A stretch of DNA of 64,000 nt, taken from positions 2,232,001 to 2,296,000 of the forward strand of contig OZ241886.1 of assembly GCA_965203375.1 (NCBI GenBank), read 5' to 3'. The notes below the pieces were generated by a model. That model was not told where the DNA came from and did not search any database. It saw only the letters and a program-made list of their open reading frames with translations. Every line of letters begins with the position of its first letter. Position 1 is the first letter of the stretch. Source of the DNA: CATQHS01 sp965203375 (GTDB lineage Bacteria; Actinomycetota; Acidimicrobiia; Acidimicrobiales; Aldehydirespiratoraceae). Made by a program: the position numbers and the translations under genes. Below, in pieces: positions 34,417-44,757 of the stretch.

Positions 34417-35925
34417 AAGGGCCGAAGATCGGGCCGATGGGCCGTGAGCCCGCCGCCGATCAGGTCCAGGCCCTCGGCGGCCCTACGGCCCCGAGGTGGG
34501 CCGTGAGCCGCGAGCCATGGCCATCAGGCCATCCTACGGCGGCCCGATCTTGAGCCCGGCCCTGGACGGCCCCGAGGTGACCGCGGCCCGTGAGCCGTGA
34601 GCCGTGGCCATCAGGCCCGGCCCTCGGCGGCCCGATCTTGAGCCCCACCCCTGGACGGCCCCGAGGTGAGCCGTGAGCCCGCCCCTGGACGGTCGGCCCG
34701 ATCTTCGGCCCTCGAAGGCCCGGCCATCAGCTCGGCCCTCGGCGGCCCGAGGTTGAGCCCGGCCCTGGACGGTTCGGCCCGATCTTCGGCCCTCGAAGGC
34801 CCGGCCCCGCCCCTGGACGGCCCGAGGTGGGCCGTGAGCCGTGAGCCCGCGGGCCGTGGCCATCGGGCCCTCGGCGGCCCGGCTTTGAGCCCTCGAAGGC
34901 CCGGCCCGAGGTTCGGCCCTAAAGGCCCTGCGGCGGCCCGAGGTTGAGCCCGGCCCGCCGCCGCCGAGGTGAGCCCGAGGTCCGGACGTCGACGTTGGCC
35001 TTCGGGCCGCCGACGTGCGGCCCGAACACGGCCCTGCAGGGGGCCGGTTGCGGCCCCGCGGACCTTCGGCCCTCGAAGATCGGCCCGGCCCTCGGCCGCC
35101 CCGCCGAGCTGGACCGGCCCCGAAGCTGGACCGGCCCTCGAAGCTGGACCGGCCCGCCGATCCCTCGGCCCTCGACGGCCGGGCCATCAGCTCCAGGCCC
35201 TCGGCGGCCCGATCTTGAGCCCGGCCCTGCGGCGGCCCCTGGACGGCCCGAGGTGGGCCGTGAGCCCGGCCCTGGACGGTCGGCCCGATCTTCGGCCCTC
35301 GAAGGCCCGGCCCCGCCCCTGGACGGCCCGAGGTTCGGCCCTAAGGCCCTTCGGCGGCCCCTACGGGCCGAGGTGAGCCGGGAGCGCGTGGCCATCAGGT
35401 CCGGGCCGAGGTGACCGCGGCCAGGGAGCCCGTGGCCATCAGGCCCTCGGCGGCCCGAGGTTGAGCCCGCCCCGAGCTGGACGGGCGGCCCGACCTTCGG
35501 CCCTCGAAGGCCGGGCCATCAGCTCGGCCCTCGAAGGCCCGGCCCCGGCCCCGGACGGCCCGAGGTTCGGCCCTAAGGCCCTTCGGCGGCCCTGCAGCCC
35601 GGGGTGGGCCGTGGGCCGTGAGCCCGCCGCCGATCAGGCCCGGCCCTCGGCGGCCCGAGGTTGAGCCCGGCCCCTGGACGGTCGAGGTGGGCCGTGAGCC
35701 CGGCCCGAGCTGGACGGTCGGCCCGATCCTCGGCCCTTCGGCGGCCCGAGGGTGGGCCGTGGGCCGTGGCCATCAGCCCGGCCCGAGGTTGAGCCCGGCC
35801 CGAGCTGGACGGTCGGCCCGATCCTCGGCCCTCGAAGGCCGGGCCATCAGCTCGGCCCTTCGGCGGCCCGAGGGTGGGCCGTGGGCCGTGGCCATCAGGC
35901 CGGCCCCGAGGTTGAGCCCGGTCCG
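34417..35925 (+). repeat. GGCCC-rich degenerate repeat block R1, readable as a stop/start ladder
   Basis: About 1.5 kb are built from short recurring words such as GGCCGTGAGCC, GGCCATCAGG, CCCTCGGCGGCCCGA, TCTTGAGCCCGGCC and CTGGACGGTCGGCCCGAT. No domain is encoded. Following the frame from ATG 34362, stops overlap new starts at 34550 (TTGA), 34597 (GTGA), 34638 (TTGA), 34673 (GTGA), 34753 (TTGA), 34944 (TTGA), 35411 (GTGA), 35461 (TTGA), 35661 (TTGA) and 35789 (TTGA). The last frame stays open into the LRR gene. Long frames here are not counted as genes. Confidence 0.85.
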
Positions 35926-35974
35926 ATCTTATGTTATGTTTGATGTCAACGACGACGGAAGGAGAAACAAAAAA

Positions 35975-38350
35975 ATGACTATAAATAGTCAAAGACTGCT
36001 GGCAGCTCTGGCCGTCTTCACTGCGTCTATAGTGGTGAGCCCGGTCAGCGCCCCGGCGGACCAATGCGACCCCGTGTGGCACTGCGATATATTTGGCTCT
36101 ATACTGCCGGAGAAGATAGAAAACCTCACCGCGTTGAAGTCCCTGAGACTATTAGATGCTACGGGCTCTATACCGCCGGAGATAGGCAACCTCACCAACC
36201 TGTCTAGGTTGCAGATATTCGGCGGCGATAACCTCACGGGCTCTATACCGCCGGAGCTGGGCAACCTGTCTAACCTGACCGACCTGATAATAAGGGGCCC
36301 TAGTCTCTCGGGCTCTATACCGCCGGAGCTGGGCAACCTGTCTAACCTGACCGACCTGGACCTGTACGGTAATAACTTCTCGGGCTCTATACCGCCGGAG
36401 CTGGGCAACCTGTCTAACCTGACCGACCTGGACCTGTACGGTAATAACTTCTCGGGCTCTATACCGCCGGAGCTGGGCAAGCTCGCCAACCTGGGCTACC
36501 TGAACCTGAACGGCAATGAGTTTACGGGCTCTATACCGCCGGAGCTGGGCAAGCTCACCAACCTGGGCTACCTGGACCTGAACGGCAATGAGTTTACGGG
36601 CTCTATACCGCCGGAGCTGGGCAAGCTCACCAACCTGCGCTACCTGGACCTGAACGGCAATGAGTTTACGGGCTCTATACCGCCGGAGCTGGGCAAGCTC
36701 ACCAACCTGCGCCGGCTGGACCTGTCCGGCAATGAGTTTACGGGCTCTATACCGCCGGAGCTGGGCAACCTGTCTAACCTGACCTGGCTGGGCCTGTCCG
36801 GCAATGGGCTTTCGGGCTCTATACCGCCGGAGCTGGGCAACCTGTCTAACCTGACCTGGCTGGGCCTGTCCGGCAATGGGCTTTCGGGCTCTATACCGCC
36901 GGAGCTGGTCAACCTGTCTAACCTGACCTGGCTGGGCCTGTCCGGCAATGGGCTTTCGGGCTCTATACCGCCGGAGCTGGTCAAGCTCACCAACCTGCGC
37001 GGGCTGGACCTGTCCGGCAATCGGCTTTCGGGCTCTATACCGCCGGAGCTGGGCAAGCTCACCAACCTGACCGACCTGCACCTGTCCGGCAATGGGCTTT
37101 CGGGCTCTATACCGCCGGAGCTGGTCAAGCTCACCAACCTGCGCCGGCTGGACCTGTCGTGTAATCGGCTTTCGGGCTCTATACCGCCGGAGCTGGTCAA
37201 GCTCACCAACCTGACCTGGCTGGGCCTGGGCAATGGGCTTTCGGGCTCTATACCGCCGGAGCTGGGCAAGCTCACCAACCTGCGCGACCTGTACCTGTCC
37301 GGCAATGGGCTTTCGGGCTCTATACCGCCGGAGCTGGGCAAGCTCACCAACCTGACCGACCTGTACCTGTACGGTAGTAGTCTTTCGGGCTCTATACCGC
37401 CGGAGCTGGGCAAGCTCACCAACCTGACCGACCTGCACCTGTACGGTAGTAGTCTTTCGGGCTCTATACCGCCGGAGCTGGGCAAGCTCGCCAACCTGCG
37501 CGACCTGGACCTGTCCGGCAATCGGCTTTCGGGCTCTATACCGCCGGAGCTGGGCAAGCTCACCAACCTGGGCTACCTGCACCTGGACCGTAATGGGCTT
37601 TCGGGCTCTATACCGCCGGAGCTGGGCAAGCTCGCCAACCTGGGCTACCTGGACCTGTCCGGCAATCGGCTTTCGGGCTCTATACCGCCGGAGCTGGGCA
37701 AGCTCACCAACCTGCGGGGCGGCCTGGACCTGTCCGGTAATCGGCTTTCGGGCTCTATACCGCCCGTGGGCAAGTGGTCCCTTAAAAAGTCTTGTGGCCG
37801 TTTCTTCGACGATGAGGGCAGCGTCCATGAGGCTAATATCGACCGCATCGCCCGGTGGGGCATCACCGGCGGATGCGCCAACATTAATCGTTATTGCCCC
37901 GACAAAACGGTCACGCGGGCCCAGATGGCCGTCTTCTTGCACCGGGCCGCCGTCCGTCTATACGGCGCCCTGGCCCCGGGCGGCGAGGTGCGGCTCTCCG
38001 ACGTGGCCGCCGACGCCTGGTATCGGGCCGAGGCCCGGTGGGCGGTGGGCAACGACGTGATCCGCGCCCCCGGCGGAGTCTTCGACCCCGGCGGCGCCGT
38101 GACCCGGGCCGACATGGCCGAGATGCTCGTGGCCGCCTTCAACCACATCTCCGCCCCGGCCCGGGCCGAGGGCCTGTTCACCGATACGGCCGGGCTCACC
38201 GGCGCCGCCGTCCGGGCCGCCGAGGGCATCCGCGCCGCCGGAGTGACCGCCGGATGCGCCGCCGACCCCCCGCGTTACTGCCCCGCCGAAACGGTCACGC
38301 GGGCCCAGATGGCCTCCTTCCTGGCCCGAGCGGTTCAATCGGCGCCGTAG
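35975..38350 (+). CDS. Secreted plant-type leucine-rich-repeat protein with C-terminal SLH domains
   Basis: This 791-residue protein starts at ATG 35975 with GGAAGGAG about 10 nt upstream. A signal peptide (RLLAALAVFTASIVVSPVSA) precedes about 23 leucine-rich repeats of 24 residues of the form SGSIPPELGKLTNLxxLdLS, the plant-specific LRR class. The C-terminus (about 610-791) holds three S-layer-homology-like units with FFDDEGSVHEANIDRIARWG, CANINRYCPDKTVTRAQMAV and similar motifs, which in actinobacteria usually anchor proteins to the cell surface. It probably binds a surface ligand or another cell. Repeats are nearly identical at DNA level (72-nt unit), implying recent expansion. Flanks on both sides are GGCCC repeat blocks. 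Confidence 0.9.
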   Translation: MTINSQRLLAALAVFTASIVVSPVSAPADQCDPVWHCDIFGSILPEKIENLTALKSLRLLDATGSIPPEIGNLTNLSRLQIFGGDNLTGSIPPELGNLSNLTDLIIRGPSLSGSIPPELGNLSNLTDLDLYGNNFSGSIPPELGNLSNLTDLDLYGNNFSGSIPPELGKLANLGYLNLNGNEFTGSIPPELGKLTNLGYLDLNGNEFTGSIPPELGKLTNLRYLDLNGNEFTGSIPPELGKLTNLRRLDLSGNEFTGSIPPELGNLSNLTWLGLSGNGLSGSIPPELGNLSNLTWLGLSGNGLSGSIPPELVNLSNLTWLGLSGNGLSGSIPPELVKLTNLRGLDLSGNRLSGSIPPELGKLTNLTDLHLSGNGLSGSIPPELVKLTNLRRLDLSCNRLSGSIPPELVKLTNLTWLGLGNGLSGSIPPELGKLTNLRDLYLSGNGLSGSIPPELGKLTNLTDLYLYGSSLSGSIPPELGKLTNLTDLHLYGSSLSGSIPPELGKLANLRDLDLSGNRLSGSIPPELGKLTNLGYLHLDRNGLSGSIPPELGKLANLGYLDLSGNRLSGSIPPELGKLTNLRGGLDLSGNRLSGSIPPVGKWSLKKSCGRFFDDEGSVHEANIDRIARWGITGGCANINRYCPDKTVTRAQMAVFLHRAAVRLYGALAPGGEVRLSDVAADAWYRAEARWAVGNDVIRAPGGVFDPGGAVTRADMAEMLVAAFNHISAPARAEGLFTDTAGLTGAAVRAAEGIRAAGVTAGCAADPPRYCPAETVTRAQMASFLARAVQSAP
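36160..37770 (+). repeat. 72-nt coding tandem repeat (LRR units)
   Basis: About 22 tandem copies of a 72-nt unit start with GGCTCTATACCGCCGGAGCT. One copy is 69 nt (the 15th, near 37198) and one 75 nt (the last full unit), so all length changes keep the frame. Rare ATA codons are fixed in every copy. The minus-strand open frame through this region is a by-product of the repeats. Confidence 0.9.
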
Positions 38351-39470
38351 GGCCGCGAGCCCGGCCCTCGGGGCGGCCGCCCCCGCCGAGCTGGACCGTC
38401 GGCCCGATCCTCGGCCCTCGAAGGCCGGGCCATCAGGTCCAGGCCCTCGCCGGTGACCGCGGGCCATCAGCTCGGCCCGCGGCCCCCCGAGGGGGGCCGT
38501 GAGCCGTGAGCGCGTGGCCATCAGGTCCGGGCGGCCCGGCCTTGAGCCCTCGAAGGCCGGGCCATCAGGTCCAGGCCCCCGGCGGCCCTGCGGCGGCCCC
38601 CCCGAGCTGGACCGGCCCGAGGTGAGCCCGTGAGCCGTGGGCCGTGGCCCTAAGGCCCTCGGCGGCCCGAGGTTGAGCCGCCCCCCTGGACGGCCCCGGC
38701 CCGATCTTGAGCCCGGCCCCGGCCCGGCCCGCCGATCCTCGGCCCTCGGCGGCCCGATCTTGAGCCCGGCCCCGAGCTGGACGGTCGGCCCGATCCTCGG
38801 CCCTCGAAGGCCCGGCCATCAGCTCGCGGCCTTGCGGCGGGCCCTGCGGGCCGAGGTGAGCCGGGGGCCGTGGCCATCAGGCCCTGCGGCGGCCCGAGGT
38901 TGAGCCCGGCCCTGGACGGCCCGAGGTGGGCCGTGAGCCCGTCCAGGCCCCCGAAGCTGGACCGGCCCGCCGATCTTCGGCCCTCGGCGGCCGGGCCATC
39001 AGGTCCAGGCCCTCGACGGTGACCGCGGCCAGTGAGCCCGTGGCCATCAGGGCCGTGGGCCCGTCCGGGCCCTCGGCGGCCCGATCTTGAGCCCGGCCCC
39101 GCCCGGCCCGAGGGGTGGGCCGGGGGCCGTGGCCATCAGGTCCGGGCGGCCCGGCCTTGAGCCCTCGAAGACCGGCCCGAGGTTCGGCCCTAAGGCCCTG
39201 CGGCGGCCCGGCCTTGAGCCCTCGAAGACCGGCCCGGCCCTCGGCCCCGAAGCTGGACCGGCCCGCCGATCCTCGGCCCTCGACGGCCCGGCCCGAACAC
39301 GGCCCTGCAGGGCCGGTTGCGGCCCCGCCGATCTTCGGCCCTCGGCGGCCGGGCCACCAGGTCCAGGCCCTCGGCGGCCCGAGGTGGGCCGTGGGGCCGT
39401 GAGCCCCTGGGCGGTCGGCCCGATCCTCGGCCCCTCGGCGGCCCGCCGCCGGGGTGAGCCGTGTTCGACC
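38351..39470 (+). repeat. GGCCC-rich degenerate repeat block R2
   Basis: The same word set as block R1, without a supportable gene. GTGA/TTGA overlaps again form chains (for example starts at 38453, 38506, 38622 and 38630), but this one ends at a TAA at 38651. A 60-nt part of the long core repeat lies at 39290-39350. GTG 39454 overlaps a TGA and is open in the frame of the small gene at 39577. Confidence 0.8.
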
Positions 39471-39576
39471 CGGGTTGGACCGGCCCGGCCCGGCCGCCTA
39501 TCGTGGTGTACGACGACGAAGACCCCGGCCCGCCCCGGCGGGCCGACATACGGCTAGCGACGGGGGGCCGATCCTG

Positions 39577-39825
39577 ATGGACTGGGCGATGTTCGCCACC
39601 GTGGTCGGGGCCGCCCTTTCTGTGGTGGCGAGTGTGTGGCAATCCGGGCACCGGACCCGCAAGGCGCTGGCCGCGCACGAAACCCGTTGTGCGGGCGACA
39701 AGGCGGCGGTGACGAAGACGTTGAAACGGCTGGACCGCAAGCTGGAGGCGCTGGGGGCGGGCCTGGCCCGGTTCTGCGCTGCGATGCCCGGGCGCTTCCG
39801 GCGGCGGCTGGAACGGCTGCCCTAG
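39577..39825 (+). CDS. Small membrane protein with coiled-coil tail
   Basis: An 82-residue ORF starts at ATG 39577 in a 400-nt island of normal sequence inside the repeat blocks. It has one N-terminal membrane segment (MFATVVGAALSVVASVW), a predicted helical middle (KAALTKTLKRLDRKLEAL-like) and a basic C-terminus. The layout recalls small phage lysis or spanin-like proteins, but no family match is claimed. The frame is open upstream to GTG 39454 within the repeats. A GGGGGG run about 10 nt upstream may serve as ribosome-binding site. Confidence 0.55.
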   Translation: MDWAMFATVVGAALSVVASVWQSGHRTRKALAAHETRCAGDKAAVTKTLKRLDRKLEALGAGLARFCAAMPGRFRRRLERLP

Positions 39826-42800
39826 ACCGGCCCGAGGTGACCGCGGCCGGGGCGGGCCGTGAGCCCCGGCCCTGCGGCGGCCGCCCGCCGAGCTGGACCG
39901 GCCCGAGGGTCGGCCCTAAGGCCCTAAACGGCGGCCCTGGGCGGCCCGGCCCCGATCCTCGGGGCCCATCAGGCCCCGGCCCCGGACGGCCCGAGGTTCG
40001 GCCCTAAGGCCCTGCGGCGGCCCTTGCGGCCCGAGGTGGGCCGTGAGCCCGCCGCCGATCAGGCCCGGCCCTCGGCGGCCCTGCGGCGGCCCTTGCGGCC
40101 CGAGGGGGGCCGTGAGCGCGTGGGCCGTGAGCCCGGCCCGTGCTGGACGGCCGGCCCGATCCTCGGCCTTCGAGGGCCGGGCCATCAGGTCCAGGCCCTC
40201 GACGGTGACCGCGGGCCATCAGCTCGGCCCTCGGCGGCCCGAGGTGGGCGGGGGCCGTGGCCATCAGGCCCGCCCGAGGTTGAGCCCGGCCCGGCCCTTC
40301 GGCGGCCCCGAGCTGGACCGGCCCGAGGTGACTGCGGCCAGTGAGCCGGTGGCCATCAGCTCCAGGCCGCCCCCGAGGTGAGCCGTGGGCCGTGGCCATC
40401 AGGCCCTCGGCGGCCCGAGGTTGAGCCCGGCCCCGGTCGGCCCCGAGGTGGGCCGTGAGCCCGCCCGAGCTGGGCGGTCGGCCCGATCCTCGGCCCTCGA
40501 AGACCGGGCCCATCAGCTCCAGGCCCTCGACGGTGGCCGCGGGCCGCGGGCCGTGGCCATCAGGCCCGCCCGAGGTTGAGCCCGGCCCTGCGGCGGGCCC
40601 CGAGCTGGACCGGCCCGGAGCTGGACCGGCCCGAGGTGACCGCGGCCAGTGAGCCCGTGGCCATCAGGTCCGGGCCGCCCGGCCTTGAGCCCGCCGTCTG
40701 GCCCGAGGTGAGTCGTGAGCCGTGGCCATCAGGTCCAGGCCCTCAACGGTGACCGCGGGCCGTCAGCTCGGCCCCTGCGGCCCGAGGTGGGCCGCGGGCC
40801 GTGGCCATCAGGCCCTCGGCGGCCCGATCTTGAGCCCGGCCCCGGTCGGCCCCGAGGTGGGCCGTGAGCCCGTGGGCCGTGAGCCCGCCCCGAGCTGGGC
40901 GGTCGGCCCGATCTTGAGCCCGGCCCTGGACGGCCCGCCCGATCCTCGGCCCTGCGGCGGCCCGAGGTGGCCGGGGGCCGTGGCCATCAGGTCCGGGCGG
41001 CCCGGCCTTGAGCCCGCCGTCTGGCCCGAGGTGGGCCGGGGCCCGTGGCCATCAGCTCCAGGCCCTGGGGCGGCCCTTGCGGGCCGAGGTGGGCCGTGAG
41101 CCGGTGGGCCGTGAGCCCGCCCCTGGACGGTCGGCCCGATCCTCGGCCCGCGGCGGCCCGGCCCCCGGCCCTGGACGGCCCGGGGGGGCCGTGGGCCACT
41201 TCCTGCCACCGTCCGCACCGGGTGCGGACGGTGAGGGTCAGGTCGCGCAGCTCCAGGCCCTACGGCCCCGAGGGGGGGCCGGGGGGCCGTGAGCCCTCGA
41301 AGACCGGCCCGAGGTTCGGCCCTACAGGCCCGGCGGCGGCCGAGGTGACCGCGGCCAGTCAGCCCGCCGCCGATCAGGCCCGGCCCTCGGCGGCCCGATC
41401 TTGAGCCCGGCCCGAGTCGGCCCTAAGGCCCTGCGGCGGCCCCGGCGGCCCGAGGGGGGGCCGTGGGCCGTGAGCCCCGGCCCTGCGGCGGCCCCTGCGG
41501 GCCGAGGTGGGCCGGTGGCCATCAGGCCACGGGCGGCCCCGATCTTGAGCCCGCCCCCGCCCGGCCCGAGGTTGAGCCCGGCCCGCCGCCGCCGAGGTGA
41601 GCCCCGAGGTCCGGACGTCGACGTTGGCCTTCGGGGTTGGCCTTCGGGCCGCCGACGTGGGGGCCCGAACACGGCCCCTGCAGGGCCGGTTGCGGCCCCG
41701 CGGACCTTCGGCCCTCGAAGATCGGCCCGGCCCTCGGCCGCCCCGCGGAGCTGGACCGGCCCCGTAGCTGGACCGGCCATGAAGCTGGACCGGCCCGCCG
41801 ATCCTCGGCCCTCGAAGGCCGGGCCATCAGCTCCAGGCCCCCGGCGGCCCTGCGGCCCCGAGGTGGGCCGTGAGCCGTGAGCCCGTGGCCATCAGGCCCG
41901 GGGCGGCCCGGCTTTGAGCCCTCGAAGATCGGCCCCCGAGGTTCGGCCCTAAGGGCCCTGCGGCGGCCCCTGCGGGCCGAGGTAGGCCGTGAGCCCGCCG
42001 CCGATCAGGCCCGGCCCTCGGCGGCCCGATCTTGAGCCCGCCCCCTGGACGGCCCGAGGTGGGCCGTGGCCATCAGCCATCGGCGGCCCGAGGTTGAGCC
42101 CGGCCCTGGACGGTCGGCCCGATCTTCGGCCCTCGAAGGCCCGGCCCTAAGGCCCGGCGGCGGCCCTGCGGCCCGAGGTGGGCCGTGAGCCCGCCGCCGA
42201 TCAGGTCCAGGCCCCCGGAAGGCCCGGCCCCGCCCCTGGACGGCCCCGAGGTGGGCCGTGAGCCGTGAGCCCGTGGGCCGTGGCCATCAGCCCTCGGCGG
42301 CCCGAGGTTGAGCCCGCCCCCGAGCTGGACGGTCAGCCCGATCTTCGGCCCTCGAAGGCCCGGCCCCCCCCCCCGGGCCCCTGGACGGCCCTGAGGTGGG
42401 CCGTGAGCCGTGGCCATCAGCCCGAGGTTGAGCCCGGCCCGTCGCCGCCGAGGTGAGCCCGAGGTCCGGACGTCGACGTTGGCCTTCGGCCCGCCGACGT
42501 GCGGCCCGAACACGGCCCTGCAGGGGCCGGTTGCGGCCCCGCCGACCTTCGGCCCTCGGCGGCCCGGCGCCGTCCAGCTTCGGCCCGAGGTTCGGCCCTA
42601 AGGCCCTGCGGCCCGAGGTGGGCCGTGAGCCCCGGCCCTGGACGGTCGGCCCGATCTTCGGCCCTCGGCGGCCCGATCTTGAGCCCGCCCCGAGCTGGAC
42701 GGTCGGCCCGATCCTCGGCCCTCGGCGGCCGGGCCATCAGGTTCCAGGCCCTCGGCGGCCCTACGGTGAGCCCCGGCCCTGGGCGGCCCTACGGCGGCCC

Positions 42801-43165
42801 TGCGGCCCGAGGTGGGCCGTGGGCCCGCCGCCGATCAGGTCCAGGCCCCCGGGCGGCCCTGCGGCCCGAGGGGGGCCGTGGCCATCAGGTCCAGGCCCTC
42901 GGCGGCCCGATCTTGAGCCCGCCCCTGGACGGTCGGCCCGATCTTCGGCCCTCGAAGGCCGGGCCATCAGGTCCAGGCCCTCGAACGGCCCTGCGGCCCC
43001 GAGGTGACCGCGGCCAGTGAGCCCGTGGCCGTCAGGCCCTACGGCGGCCCGATCTTTGAGCCCGGCCCTGCGGCGGCCCCTGGACGGCCCGAGGTGGGCC
43101 GTGAGCCCGCCGCCGATCAGGTCCAGGCCCCCGGCGGCCCTGCGCCCCGGGGTGGGCCGTGAGCC
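39826..43165 (+). repeat. GGCCC-rich degenerate repeat block R3
   Basis: This is 3.3 kb of the same words as R1 and R2, the largest gene-free stretch of the window. Longer copies of a core recur: 34936-35170 (in R1), 41562-41805 and 42421-42565 share GAGGTCCGGACGTCGACGTT followed by GGCCTTCGG and CCCGAACACGGCCCTGCAGG. A unique 12-bp hairpin sits at 41207-41233. Many frames are open on both strands because of composition; none has domain content. Confidence 0.85.
41207..41233. other. Perfect 12-bp hairpin inside repeat block R3
   Basis: CACCGTCCGCAC, loop CGG, GTGCGGACGGTG pair without mismatch. The surrounding about 60 nt (41196-41257) are not made of the repeat words. It could be a terminator, a protein-binding operator or a recombination site; no T-run follows. 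Confidence 0.6.
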
Positions 43166-43173
43166 CGGCCTGT

Positions 43174-44407
43174 TTAGAACGGTTCTTTGTCTTCTATGGT
43201 TTCTAGGGTTTCTTGGGTTTGTGTTTCGGGGACGGCGGGGGGATGCCAGTACCAGCTTCGGGCGCCCGCGTGCATGAGCCGTTCTTTGGTCCAGCCGCGG
43301 CGGGTGGCTACTCTGCCTAGTGTTGTGATGTTGAGTTTGTGTTCTTTCCAGTATTCGCGGGCGGTGAAGGTTGACGCTGTTAGCGGGGCGGTGAGCCTGC
43401 CTTCGGATATTTCGGTTTCCAGGGTGTTCAGGAATGTTTCGTATTGTTCTTGCACTCGCATTCCTGCTATGGTGGCCGAACGGTACAGGTCCTCGGGCAC
43501 GTGGACGCTTTCGCCGTCGTTGAGCCGGAACAGGGTTTCGGCGAATAGCTGCTCTCTGTTGGCCTCGAAGTATTCGCGCATGGCCGGGAACAGCCCGGCG
43601 GGGTCCAGGGCCATCCGGGCCGCGACTTCGACGACGATGAACCGGCGGGCCAGGCCCTCGTCCAACGGCAAGGGCTTGTCGTCGTTTGAGGTTGCGATGA
43701 ACACGTGCCGGCACTTGTGCCGGACCGAGTCTTTGCGGTAGGCCAGCCTGGCCACCAGCGTGGAAGAGGTTAGCTGTGCTTTGACTTTGTCGACTTGGTC
43801 TCTTCGCACCGATGAGACTTCGGCAATCTCGCAGGCCGCCGCGTGGCCGATGGACTCGATGGCCAGCTTGGGGTCCTTGATGCTTTCGATGGGGATGGCC
43901 TCGTTGTAGTACCGCTCGTCGGGCATCAGGAACTTGAGGAACTTCGTCTTGCCCGTTCCGGGCTCGCCGTGGAGCATGACCGTTTGATGGTGTTCGGCGC
44001 CCGGGCGCAAAGACCGCTCGACGATCCCGCCCATGAGGCTCCAGCTCGCCAGTTTCGCTATGGCCTCGGCGTCGGGGCCGCCGACGACGTCGAAGACCGT
44101 GTCCAGCAGGGGGCCCGAGGGGCAGGAACTCGATGGTCTCGGCCCGTTCGTTGTACCTGATGTCGAGCCCGCAAAACAGCAGGCACCGCCGCAAAGACGC
44201 GCCGTGCTTCCAATAGCTGTTATCGGCCCGGGCCGGGCGGTCCAGCACGTAGAAGCCCTCGGCCCGCAAGTCTTCGGGGCCCTGTCTGCGGCGCCGTCCC
44301 CGGCCGTTGACCGGCTCGGCCGAGCCGTTGCCGTTGCCGGCGGCGCCGGGCGGGTCGAGCCCCAGTTGGCGGCGGATCGCGGCCAGGGCGTCGGGGTCGC
44401 CGCTCAC
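43174..44407 (-). pseudogene. VirE/VapE-type (D5-like) replication ATPase, frameshifted
   Basis: The gene starts at GTG 44407 and ends at 43174. The first part reads through WKHGASLRRCLLFCGLDIRY and NERAETIEFLPLG; the rest continues in another frame as LLDTVFDVVGGPDAEAIAKL, then LHGEPGTGKTKFLKFL (Walker A), ATSNDDKPLPLDEGLARRF (Walker B/sensor region) and a C-terminal helical domain. The family comprises helicase/primase-type proteins of phages, satellites and integrative elements. One extra base near 44104-44124, within G/C runs, explains the shift. It may be a true pseudogene, programmed shift or assembly error. It marks the 33.7-44.9 kb region as mobile. Confidence 0.75.
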
Positions 44408-44757
44408 CGGCCCAGCCCCAGCACCGTGCCGATGGTGACGCCGCCGCCGGCCCGGAACGAGCCCCACTTGGCGGCCATCGCGGGCTCGTAGTCGGGGTCG
44501 TGGCGCGCCGACCGCCGGCTCCACGCGATCCACAGGTCCGGTTTCAGCTCCAGGCCGATCAGCTCCCGCGGCGCCGGGTCCAGGCGGGCCGTGGCCGACG
44601 ACGGGGCCGGCGACGTCGGGTCGCCCGGGCGCCCGCACCCCGGCCGGTAGGCCCAGACCAGCCCGTTGCGGGGCCCGCCGGACCGGCGCCAGCCGGTCAG
44701 CTTGTCGAGCTTCGCGGACTCGTTGACCTCGTGCGGGGGCCGGGCGCACGACTTCAT
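44404..44757 (-). CDS. Hypothetical protein upstream of VirE-type gene
   Basis: A 117-residue ORF (ATG 44757; open to 44820) overlaps the start of the VirE-type gene by 4 nt (GTGA), so it belongs to the same module. It contains RELIGLELKPDLWIAWSRRS and an Arg/Gly/Pro-rich middle. It could be a short DNA-binding or primase-accessory protein of the element, but I recognise no domain. Confidence 0.5.
   Translation of the reverse strand: MKSCARPPHEVNESAKLDKLTGWRRSGGPRNGLVWAYRPGCGRPGDPTSPAPSSATARLDPAPRELIGLELKPDLWIAWSRRSARHDPDYEPAMAAKWGSFRAGGGVTIGTVLGLGR

Noticed and set aside
35618..35974. N-terminal extension of the LRR protein into repeat block R1
   Set aside because: The extension has only repeat-word composition, while ATG 35975 has a good ribosome-binding site followed directly by a signal peptide.
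36152..37942. 596-codon minus-strand open frame through the LRR gene
   Set aside because: It is a reflection of the 72-nt repeat; the plus strand has signal peptide, ribosome-binding site and known domains.
34438..43277. Dozens of 60-180-codon frames in the repeat blocks
   Set aside because: They arise from composition; all encode the same Gly/Pro/Arg/Ala words without domain content. Retained only as part of the ladder observation.
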